Shown here piece after piece: positions 1-4,989 of a stretch of DNA of 8,575 bases. The position numbers were made by a program, and so were the translations under genes. Source of the DNA: CAYXOX01 sp964466745. Lineage in GTDB: Bacteria > Pseudomonadota > Alphaproteobacteria > Rhodobacterales > Rhodobacteraceae. The notes beneath the pieces are model-generated. The model was not told the origin of the DNA. It worked only from the letters and a program-made list of their open reading frames with translations, and ran no database searches. The stretch is from NCBI GenBank assembly GCA_964466745.1, contig CAYXOX010000132.1, forward strand, positions 1 through 8,575, written 5' to 3'. Within the stretch, counting starts at the first letter, position 1. Each line of letters opens with the position of its first letter.

Positions 1-252
1 CTCGTCGTTGGTTCGGCTGGCCACTTCCTTGACCATCTGAGCGCCCATGTTCTCGAACTTGTCTTCGAGCTCGATCTCCTTGGCCACGGTCACGCCGTCC
101 TTGGTGATCCGGGGGGCGCCGAACGACTTGTCGATCACCACGTTGCGACCCTTGGGCCCGAGCGTCACCTTCACCGCGTCGGCGAGGATGTTGACACCCT
201 TCAGCATGCGGTTGCGGGCGTCGCTGTCGAATTTCACGTCTTTTGCAGACAT
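1..252 (-). CDS. groEL: Chaperonin GroEL (Hsp60), N-terminal 84 residues, partial
   Basis: This is the start of the 60-kDa chaperonin subunit. GroEL forms the double-ring cytoplasmic folding chamber that works with GroES under ATP control. The reading frame opens at the ATG at 250-252 and stays open to the window edge, so 84 of about 545 residues are visible. The translation begins MSAKDVKFDSDARNRML and continues with the equatorial-domain signatures VTLGPKGRNVV (about residues 29-39), ITKDGVTVAKEIELEDKFEN (about 49-68) and MGAQMVKEVASRTNDE (about 69-84). LGPKG and DGVTVA line the nucleotide site in this family. The gene lies 46 bases downstream of groES on the same strand with no visible promoter between them, so it is expected to be transcribed from the CIRCE-controlled groES promoter. 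Identification is essentially certain; the C-terminal part cannot be judged. Confidence 0.98.
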   Translation of the reverse strand, partial: MSAKDVKFDSDARNRMLKGVNILADAVKVTLGPKGRNVVIDKSFGAPRITKDGVTVAKEIELEDKFENMGAQMVKEVASRTNDE

Positions 253-298
253 CGTGTCTCTAGCTCCGAATGAGTTTCAGATGGGGATCGGCGCGGGT

Positions 299-610
299 TC
301 AGGCGGCCTTGGCGGCCTTGGCGTCCTCGATGATGCCAAGGATGTCGCTTTCCTTCATGATCAGCAGCTCCTCGCCGTCGATCGTGACCTCGGTGCCCGA
401 CCATTTGCCGAAGAGGATCTTGTCGCCTTCCTTGACGTCCATGGCGATGCGGTCGCCGTCCTCGTCCTTGGCACCGGCGCCAACAGCAACGACGAGGCCT
501 TCGGCAGGCTTTTCCTTGGCGCTGTCGGGGATGATCAGACCGCCCTTGGTCTTCTCCTCGGACTCGACGCGCTTGACCAGCACACGGTCGTGAAGCGGAG
601 TGAATGCCAT
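299..610 (-). CDS. groES: Co-chaperonin GroES (Hsp10)
   Basis: This encodes the heptameric lid of the GroEL chamber and is complete at 103 residues, slightly longer than the classic 95-97 but usual for alphaproteobacteria. Family hallmarks are the N-terminal PLHDRVLVKRVESEEKT (about residues 5-21), the mobile GroEL-binding loop with GGLIIPDSAKEKP (about 23-35), and the C-terminal GEELLIMKESDILGII. An alanine- and lysine-rich tail (AKAAKAA) ends the protein. The ATG is supported by an AGGGAG ribosome binding site (complement of 619-624) 8 bases upstream. It is the first gene of groES-groEL, with a sigma-70 type promoter and a CIRCE element just upstream, so heat-inducible control through HrcA repression is expected. 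Confidence 0.98.
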   Translation of the reverse strand: MAFTPLHDRVLVKRVESEEKTKGGLIIPDSAKEKPAEGLVVAVGAGAKDEDGDRIAMDVKEGDKILFGKWSGTEVTIDGEELLIMKESDILGIIEDAKAAKAA

Positions 611-645
611 TGCTCAAGCTCCCTAAGCATTGTGTCTCGCGAGCG

Positions 646-672
646 TTATCACTCACCCTTGGCGAGTGCTAA
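646..672 (-). promoter_or_regulatory. CIRCE operator (HrcA binding site) of groESL
   Basis: Read on the minus strand, the element is TTAGCACTC, a 9-base spacer, then GAGTGATAA. This matches the CIRCE consensus TTAGCACTC-N9-GAGTGCTAA with one mismatch in the second arm. It lies between the -10 box and the groES start codon, beginning about one base after the predicted transcription start. HrcA bound here would block initiation, and the operator would also be part of the mRNA leader. The hrcA gene itself is not in this window. Confidence 0.95.
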
Positions 673-679
673 CGAGCGG

Positions 680-708
680 CAGATAGGCAGATCGCACGAG
701 GCTGTCAA
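680..708 (-). promoter_or_regulatory. Sigma-70 type promoter of groES-groEL
   Basis: On the minus strand there is a perfect -35 box TTGACA (complement of 703-708), a 17-base spacer and a -10 box TATCTG (complement of 680-685). Transcription should start near 673, directly next to the CIRCE element, giving a leader of about 60 bases before the groES ATG. No second promoter such as an RpoH type is evident to me, although RpoH-type sequences in alphaproteobacteria are similar enough that this one could serve both sigma factors. Confidence 0.8.
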
Positions 709-847
709 CAGCCCGCGAGGCCGATTGCGCCACGGCGGGCGAAGATCCTCGTCTCCTGGCGTCCAGTCGGATGCAGCAGGCCGCAGCCCACCACTGCCGG
801 AAAAGGGAGCGGCCCCCCGGTGCGCCCGCGGGCACCCGGGCCGAACA

Positions 848-895
848 CCCTCACTTTGGCCCAGAAATACCTCGGGGTCCGGGGCGGAGCCCCGG
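848..895 (-). repeat. 3'-end hairpin-plus-tail repeat, copy A (downstream of rimK)
   Basis: Read on the minus strand, about 50 bases after the rimK stop, this is a perfect 7-bp stem with a 3-base loop (CCGGGGC-TCC-GCCCCGG, complement of 879-895). After one base comes a tail starting CCCCGAGGTATTTC and ending GCCAAAGTGAGGG (complement of 848-877). A second element of the same design lies at 4876-4927 behind maoC; by hand alignment the tails agree at 23 of 28 aligned bases with one 2-base gap. Both copies follow a stop codon in the sense orientation. A terminator or RNA 3'-end role is inferred; no long U tract follows the hairpin. Confidence 0.75.
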
Positions 896-903
896 CCTTG
901 CCG

Positions 904-936
904 CCGGCGGGGACCGCTCAAGCCCCGGCCCGCCGG
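904..936 (-). terminator. GC-rich hairpin just after rimK
   Basis: An 8-bp perfect inverted repeat (CCGGCGGG at 904-911 with CCCGCCGG at 929-936) with a 17-base loop begins 9 bases after the rimK stop codon. Together with the hairpin of the following repeat it forms two tandem stem-loops at the operon's 3' end. Without a U tract it is not a textbook intrinsic terminator, so it may instead protect the 3' end or mark a Rho-assisted stop. Confidence 0.45.
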
Positions 937-945
937 GTGCACAAG

Positions 946-1851
946 CTACCCCTTGCCGCGTGTCTTCGTCTTGTTGGGTTGCGCGTGGCGCTCGATGTAG
1001 TCGATCACCGCGGCGGCGAGATCCTTTCCGGTCGCGCGCTCGACCCCTTCGAGCCCCGGCGAGGAGTTGACCTCCATCACCACCGGCCCGTGGTTGGAGC
1101 GCAGCATGTCGACGCCGCACACGTTCAGGCCCATGGATTTGGCCGCGCGCACCGCGGTGGCCCGCTCCTCGGGCGTGATGCGCACCGCCCGCGCCGAACC
1201 GCCGCGATGCAGGTTGGAGCGGAACTCGCCCTCGGCGCCGGTCCGCTGCATCGCCGCCATCACCTTTCCGCCGATCACGAGGGCGCGGATATCGGTGCCG
1301 CCGGCCTCCTTGATGAACTCCTGCACGAGGATGTTCACGCCCGCGCCGCGGAACGCCTCGATCACCGATTTCGCCGAACGGTCGGTGTCGGCCAGCACCA
1401 CGCCTATCCCCTGCGTGCCTTCGAGAAGCTTCACCACCAGCGGCGCTCCGCCCGCAAGGCGCACGACCTCTTCGGCCTGCTTCGGGTCGTAGGCGAAGGT
1501 CGTGACCGGCAGGCCGATGCCGTCCCTTGCAAGAAGCTGCATCGAGCGCAGCTTGTCGCGCGAGCGGCCGATGGCCACGCTCTCGTTCAGCGGCCATACC
1601 CCCATCATCTCGAACTGTCGCAGCACCGCCATGCCGTAGAATGTGACCGAGGCGCCGATGCGCGGGATCACCACGTCGTAGCCCGGCAGCTTCTGGCCGT
1701 CGTAGAAGATCTCGGGGCGCCGCGAGGCGATGTTGATGTTGCAGCGCAGGGTGTTGACGATGTCGAGCCGGTGTCCACGTGCCTCCGCCGCTTCCTTGAG
1801 CCGGCGATGGGAATAGAGCGCCGGGTTGCGCGCGAGCATGGCGATTCGCAT
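946..1851 (-). CDS. rimK: Ribosomal protein S6 glutamate ligase RimK (ATP-grasp)
   Basis: RimK uses ATP to add glutamate residues to the C-terminus of ribosomal protein S6. At 301 residues it matches the usual family length of about 300. The order is an N-terminal preATP domain (MRIAMLARNPALYSHRRLKEA, then VIPRIGASVTFYG at about 62-73), a central region with K141 and the glycine-rich loop EGTQGIGVV (144-152), and the metal-binding end with D248 and VMEVNSSPGLEG (258-269, E260 and N262 as likely Mg ligands). The ATG is preceded by GGAGG (complement of 1860-1864) 8 bases upstream, inside the end of rimB. The C-terminus is unusually basic (KTKTRGKG). The upstream neighbour, 3 bases away, is the RimB-type protease, which supports the S6-modification assignment over other ATP-grasp ligases. 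Confidence 0.93.
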   Translation of the reverse strand: MRIAMLARNPALYSHRRLKEAAEARGHRLDIVNTLRCNINIASRRPEIFYDGQKLPGYDVVIPRIGASVTFYGMAVLRQFEMMGVWPLNESVAIGRSRDKLRSMQLLARDGIGLPVTTFAYDPKQAEEVVRLAGGAPLVVKLLEGTQGIGVVLADTDRSAKSVIEAFRGAGVNILVQEFIKEAGGTDIRALVIGGKVMAAMQRTGAEGEFRSNLHRGGSARAVRITPEERATAVRAAKSMGLNVCGVDMLRSNHGPVVMEVNSSPGLEGVERATGKDLAAAVIDYIERHAQPNKTKTRGKG

Positions 1852-1854
1852 GGG

Positions 1855-2334
1855 TCAGGCCTCCAGAGTGTGCGCGCCGCGTCCCCCGGGGGGGCCGGCG
1901 AGCATCGAGCGGCCGGCGTCCACCAGGAGGCCGCGGCGGCGAAGGGCGGTCCGCCCGAGTATGAGATCGAATTCCATGCGCGCGCGATCGGCCAGCGACA
2001 CCTCGATCAGCCAGCAGCGCCCGCCGAGCCGAAGATGGGTGCGGATCACGGCGCGCTCCTCGGCCACGCCGCTCGTGTTCCTGATGGCGCGCCGATCCAC
2101 CAGCGGCGCCTCGATTCGCGCGCCCCGCGGCACGCCCGGTCGCGGGACATGGAAGCGCATGAACACCTGGCCATTGCGCTCCACCACCTCCTGCCGCGTC
2201 GCGTGCAGCGCCGAGGTCCGGGCGCCGGTGTCGATCTTCGCGCGGATCGCAAGGATGCCGAGATCGGGCAGGTCCACGACCTCCCGCCAGCCGATCACGC
2301 TGGTGCCGGATCCGGTTCGCCGTCGTTTCGCCAT
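1855..2334 (-). CDS. rimB: RimB-type retropepsin-like protease (RimK-associated, PF05618/COG4067)
   Basis: This family is often labelled 'ATP-dependent zinc protease', but the visible motif is that of a retropepsin-like aspartic protease: KIDTGARTSALHA at about residues 33-45, with D35 as the likely catalytic aspartate. A second family motif, DLILGRTAL, follows at about 123-131. With the ATG at 2332-2334 the protein has 159 residues and begins MAKRRRTGSG before the conserved GWREVVDLPDLGI. The frame stays open upstream to 2535, but that would add about 67 unconserved residues and overlap the pyrophosphatase gene, so I chose the shorter start; its ribosome binding site is weak. Another possible start is the ATG codon ending at 2379. 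RimB partners of RimK, known from Pseudomonas rimABK, are thought to process modified S6. The gene leads a two-gene operon with rimK. Confidence 0.88.
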   Translation of the reverse strand: MAKRRRTGSGTSVIGWREVVDLPDLGILAIRAKIDTGARTSALHATRQEVVERNGQVFMRFHVPRPGVPRGARIEAPLVDRRAIRNTSGVAEERAVIRTHLRLGGRCWLIEVSLADRARMEFDLILGRTALRRRGLLVDAGRSMLAGPPGGRGAHTLEA

Positions 2335-2413
2335 CTGAGGCCAAGTCCCCCCGGTGCGCTCGGCGCCACAAGAAGGCATCCGCGGCACCCATGCAACCGG
2401 CCCGTGCCTTCGA

Positions 2414-2433
2414 GGTTTCGAGTGGCCGAAACC
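2414..2433. promoter_or_regulatory. Operator-like inverted repeat between rimB and ppaC
   Basis: This is a perfect 7-bp dyad, GGTTTCG-N6-CGAAACC. It ends 16 bases before the -35 box of the pyrophosphatase promoter and is 80 bases upstream of the chosen rimB start. The 20-base length suits a dimeric regulator, but I cannot match it to a known regulator. It could also be a chance stem. Confidence 0.4.
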
Positions 2434-2449
2434 GGCGCCAACGGGCCCC

Positions 2450-2478
2450 GTGACAGGCGGCGGCACGCTACCTATAAC
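2450..2478 (+). promoter_or_regulatory. Sigma-70 type promoter of ppaC
   Basis: The -35 box GTGACA (2450-2455), a 17-base spacer and the -10 box TATAAC (2473-2478) fit the consensus well. Transcription should start near 2485, leaving a leader of about 27 bases that carries the GGAAG ribosome binding site (2500-2504). It should drive ppaC and the HAD gene together. I found no equally clear promoter on the opposite strand for rimB. Confidence 0.7.
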
Positions 2479-2511
2479 ACCGCCGACTCTCCCACCCACG
2501 GAAGCGACGCA

Positions 2512-3432
2512 ATGACCATCAAAGTGCTCGGGCACAAGGCGCCCGATACCGATTCAACCGGTTCGCCCATCATCTGGGCATGGTACCTCTCCGAAATCTC
2601 CGGAACACCGGCCGAAGCCGTGCTGCTGGGCGAACCCAATACCGAGGCTGCCTTCATGCTGGAGCGCTGGGGCCTCGAGAAGCCGCGGATCGTGGACGGC
2701 ATCGAACCGGGCACGCCCGTGGTGATCGTGGATACCAACAACCCCGCCGAGCTGCCCGACGGAATCAACGATGCCGACATCCTCGCCGTGATCGATCATC
2801 ACAAGCTCACCGGCGGACTGCAGACGAAGGGCCCGATCGAGATGACCGTGCGGCCGCTCGCCTGCACCGCCACGATCCTCCACGACCTGATGGGCGATGC
2901 CGCCGCCGACATGCCCGAAGCGATCCGCGGCGCCATGCTCTCGTGCATCCTCTCCGACACGCTCGAGTTTCGCTCCCCCACCACCACGGCGCATGACCGC
3001 GCCGTCGCCGAGGAGCTCGCCCGCGAACTCGGCATCGAGATCCCGGAGCTTGCGGCCGCGCAGTTCGCGGCGAAATCGGATGTCTCGGCCTTCAGCAATG
3101 CCGAACTCCTGCGGATGGACAGCAAGGAATACACCGTTGGCGACAAGCGCTTCCGGGTATCCGTGCTCGAGACCACGGCACCCGGCGTCGTGCTCGCCCG
3201 CAAGGGCTCGCTCATGGCCGCCATGGAAGACGTGGCCCGCGAAGACGGCGTGGACCAGGTGCTCCTCTTCATCGTCGACATCCTCGACGAATGCGCGACC
3301 CTGCTAGTCCCGAACACGCTCGTGAAGACCCTGGCCGAGAAGAGCTTCGGCGTGAAGGTGGAGGGCGACAGCGTCCTGCTCCCGGGGGTGATGAGCCGAA
3401 AGAAGCAGATCATCCCCAACCTGGCGCTTTGA
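2512..3432 (+). CDS. ppaC: Manganese-dependent (family II) inorganic pyrophosphatase, DHH family
   Basis: This cytoplasmic enzyme hydrolyses pyrophosphate to two phosphates, pulling biosynthetic reactions such as nucleotide and PRPP-dependent steps forward. The 306 residues match family II length. Metal ligands are visible in order: H8, D12 and D14 in GHKAPDTDS; D74 in VIVDTNNP; the DHH motif D95-H96-H97; and D149 in CILSDTLEF. The C-terminal DHHA2 domain carries the substrate-binding SRKKQIIPNL (295-304, R296 and K297). Spacing agrees closely with the Bacillus enzyme. The ATG follows GGAAG by 7 bases and has a good promoter. The stop is 2 bases before the HAD gene, implying co-transcription. 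Family II enzymes are unrelated to the family I PpA found in many other proteobacteria. Confidence 0.95.
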   Translation: MTIKVLGHKAPDTDSTGSPIIWAWYLSEISGTPAEAVLLGEPNTEAAFMLERWGLEKPRIVDGIEPGTPVVIVDTNNPAELPDGINDADILAVIDHHKLTGGLQTKGPIEMTVRPLACTATILHDLMGDAAADMPEAIRGAMLSCILSDTLEFRSPTTTAHDRAVAEELARELGIEIPELAAAQFAAKSDVSAFSNAELLRMDSKEYTVGDKRFRVSVLETTAPGVVLARKGSLMAAMEDVAREDGVDQVLLFIVDILDECATLLVPNTLVKTLAEKSFGVKVEGDSVLLPGVMSRKKQIIPNLAL

Positions 3433-3434
3433 CC

Positions 3435-4307
3435 ATGACCCGCCTGATCGGGAGCCTCGCGGACATCACGGCGGACTATGATGCGCTCTACTGCGATATC
3501 TGGGGCTGCCTGCACGATGGGATCCGCTCCTTTCCCGAGGCCGTGGCCGCGCTGCAGGGATTCAGGGAAGCAGGCGGGCGGGTCATCCTGCTGACCAACG
3601 CGCCGCGCCCCAGCGCCGAGATAGCGGTACAGATCACGGGTCTCGGGGTGCCGCGCGATGCCTGGGACAGTATCGCCACCTCGGGCGACAGCGCCCGCAT
3701 GGCGCTGTTCCAGGGGGCGGTGGGCCGCCGGGTCTATCACATCGGCGTCGCGAGCGATCTCGGATTCTTCGAACCACCGCGGGTACTGGAGGATCCCACG
3801 CCCATCGAGCGCGTACCGCTGGCAGAGGCGGAAGGCATAGTCTGCACCGGCCCGTTCGACGCGCTGGCCGACCTCGACACGCTGCGGCCCGATCTGTTGC
3901 GCGCGAAGATCGAGGGGCTGCCGCTGCTCTGCGCGAACCCCGACATCGTGGTGGACCGCGGCACCCGGCGCGAATGGTGCGCCGGCGCCGTCGCGCGGCT
4001 CTACACCGAGATGGGCGGCCGGAGCCTCTACTTCGGCAAGCCGCATCCGCCGATCTACGATCTCGCGCGCCGGCAGCTTTCCGATCTGGGCGCGGACATT
4101 CCATCCTCGCGCATCCTTGCCATCGGGGACGGAATCGCCACCGACGTCGCCGGCGCGCAGGGCGAGGATATCGATGTGCTCTTCGTGACGGGCGGGCTGG
4201 CCGCGAAAGAGACGCGCACGGCACGTCAACCCGACCCGGACGCGCTCGCACGGTTCTTGAAGGCCGAGGGGTGGAGCCCGACCTTCGCCATCGGACACGT
4301 GCGCTGA
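3435..4307 (+). CDS. HAD-superfamily class IIA hydrolase (TIGR01459-like)
   Basis: This 290-residue protein has the class IIA (NagD-like) HAD layout. Motif I is CDIWGCLHDG (residues 20-29, nucleophile D21), motif II is ILLTNAPRPS (51-60, T55), a C2-type cap lies between about 60 and 195, motif III is FGKPHPPIY (200-208, K202) and motif IV is IGDGIATDVAGA (230-241, D232 and D237). In typical HAD phosphatases the residue two after the nucleophile is the general acid aspartate; here it is W23. I recall DxWG as characteristic of the TIGR01459 subfamily, so it is probably not damage. The substrate is unknown. The ATG lies 2 bases after the ppaC stop without a strong ribosome binding site, suggesting translational coupling. 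The nearby ribF makes phosphorylated cofactor chemistry possible, but that is inference. Confidence 0.85.
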   Translation: MTRLIGSLADITADYDALYCDIWGCLHDGIRSFPEAVAALQGFREAGGRVILLTNAPRPSAEIAVQITGLGVPRDAWDSIATSGDSARMALFQGAVGRRVYHIGVASDLGFFEPPRVLEDPTPIERVPLAEAEGIVCTGPFDALADLDTLRPDLLRAKIEGLPLLCANPDIVVDRGTRREWCAGAVARLYTEMGGRSLYFGKPHPPIYDLARRQLSDLGADIPSSRILAIGDGIATDVAGAQGEDIDVLFVTGGLAAKETRTARQPDPDALARFLKAEGWSPTFAIGHVR

Positions 4308-4319
4308 CCGCGATTTCGC

Positions 4320-4382
4320 TTGACGCGACGGATCGCGTGCGCAATTAAGTTGCGCGAAACTGCTCTGCGCGACCAGTATATT
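4320..4382 (+). promoter_or_regulatory. Probable promoter region of maoC
   Basis: The 99 bases between the HAD stop and the maoC start contain an AT-richer stretch. One candidate is TTGACG (4320-4325), a 17-base spacer and a weak -10 (AATTAA, 4343-4348). Another is a good -10 hexamer TATATT (4377-4382), but without a convincing -35 box at normal spacing. Either would start the transcript before the maoC ATG. I cannot choose between them, and read-through from ppaC-HAD is also possible because no terminator hairpin is visible here. Confidence 0.35.
4339..4355. promoter_or_regulatory. Inverted repeat in the maoC upstream region
   Basis: A perfect dyad GCGCAA-TTAAG-TTGCGC with a 5-base centre overlaps the possible -10 at 4343-4348. 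A further TTGCGC occurs at 4381-4386, next to the TATATT box. The arrangement resembles an operator, but the hexamer is easily met by chance in DNA this rich in GC and no regulator can be named from it. Confidence 0.35.
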
Positions 4383-4406
4383 GCGCTGACATCAAGCGAG
4401 GGCCGG

Positions 4407-4850
4407 ATGCTCGACAACATGCCGCGCGGGACGATCTGCATCGAGGATATCGAGATCGGCATGGTGCGCGATCTGCGCAAGACCGTGACCGACCGGGATA
4501 TCGAGCTCTTCGCCGAGGTCTCGACCGATCGCAACCCGGTGCATCTCGACGATGCCTATGCCCTCGACACCATCTTCGAGGGGCGGATCGCCCACGGCAT
4601 GCTGACCGCCGGTCTGATCTCGGCGGTCATCGGCGAGCAACTGCCCGGGCACGGCAGCGTCTACCTCGGCCAGTCACTGAAGTTTCTCGCACCGGTGCGC
4701 CCCGGCGACACCGTGCGCGCGCAGGTGGAAGTCACGGCCATCGACCATGCTCGCCGTCGCGTCACGCTCGATTGCCTGTGCGAGGTGGGCGGCAAGCCGG
4801 TGCTCAAGGGAGAGGCGCTGGTGCTCGCGCCCTCGCGCAAGTTCGACTGA
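4407..4850 (+). CDS. MaoC-like hot-dog-fold hydratase, PhaJ-type (R)-specific enoyl-CoA hydratase
   Basis: Members of this hydratase-2 family add water to trans-2-enoyl-CoA to give (R)-3-hydroxyacyl-CoA, linking beta-oxidation to polyhydroxyalkanoate or related metabolism. The 147-residue length is typical of single-domain PhaJ proteins. The active-site motif is clear: STDRNPVHLDDAYA (about residues 39-52) with D41 and H46 as the expected catalytic pair, followed by FEGRIAHGMLTAGLISAVIG (about 57-76) and VYLGQSLKFLAPVRPGDTV (about 85-103). I chose the ATG at 4407 because GAGGG (4398-4402) precedes it; the next ATG at 4419 is possible, and a TTG at 4320 in frame would add residues not expected for the family. 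The exact acyl-CoA substrate is not evident, and no pha genes are nearby. The stop is followed by two hairpins. Confidence 0.85.
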   Translation: MLDNMPRGTICIEDIEIGMVRDLRKTVTDRDIELFAEVSTDRNPVHLDDAYALDTIFEGRIAHGMLTAGLISAVIGEQLPGHGSVYLGQSLKFLAPVRPGDTVRAQVEVTAIDHARRRVTLDCLCEVGGKPVLKGEALVLAPSRKFD

Positions 4851-4851
4851 C

Positions 4852-4874
4852 GCCGCTCGGCCCTCACGGGCGGC
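4852..4874 (+). terminator. Small hairpin just after maoC
   Basis: An inverted repeat GCCGC (4852-4856) with GCGGC (4870-4874), with CCC/GGG pairing possible inside, starts one base after the maoC stop codon. It comes just before the stronger stem of repeat copy B, so the maoC 3' end has the same tandem-hairpin layout as the rimK 3' end. Alone it is too weak to call a terminator with confidence. Confidence 0.3.
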
Positions 4875-4875
4875 A

Positions 4876-4927
4876 GCGAGGGGCGCTGCCCCTCGCGTTC
4901 CCCGGAGTATTTCCGCCAAGATGAGGG
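4876..4927 (+). repeat. 3'-end hairpin-plus-tail repeat, copy B (downstream of maoC)
   Basis: Twenty-five bases after the maoC stop is a perfect 9-bp stem with a 3-base loop (GCGAGGGGC-GCT-GCCCCTCGC, 4876-4896). After three bases comes a tail beginning CCCCGGAGTATTTC and ending GCCAAGATGAGGG (4900-4927). It has the same order of parts and the same orientation to its upstream gene as copy A at 848-895. The stem sequences differ between copies while stem and loop sizes are similar, which is what selection on RNA structure would give. It probably ends the maoC transcript and separates it from ribF. Confidence 0.75.
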
Positions 4928-4989
4928 AAGGGGCGGCCCGGTAGCCAGCGTGCTTGCGCACCGTCCACGCGGGCGATACCTCAGCACCC

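Noticed and set aside
709..847. Small gene between the groES promoter and the rimK 3' repeat
   Set aside because: The short frames here are low-complexity, lack ribosome binding sites and resemble no family. I see only non-coding, GC-rich sequence.
851..2392. Minus-strand open frame of 513 codons over rimK and rimB
   Set aside because: It is in another frame of the same strand, with arginine- and glycine-rich low-complexity translation typical of out-of-frame GC-rich sequence, whereas rimK and rimB frames carry full motifs.
820..3432. Plus-strand open frame of 870 codons running through 820-3432
   Set aside because: Only its last 306 codons are a real protein, the pyrophosphatase. The upstream part is antisense to rimK and rimB, stop-free because of GC-rich codon usage, and shows no family features.
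2799..4298. Minus-strand open frame of 499 codons opposite ppaC and the HAD gene
   Set aside because: It is the antisense shadow of two well-supported genes, without recognisable domains or a ribosome binding site.
4851..4989. FMN riboswitch before ribF
   Set aside because: The leader is short and its structure is explained by the hairpin-plus-tail repeat; I see none of the conserved RFN-element sequence blocks.
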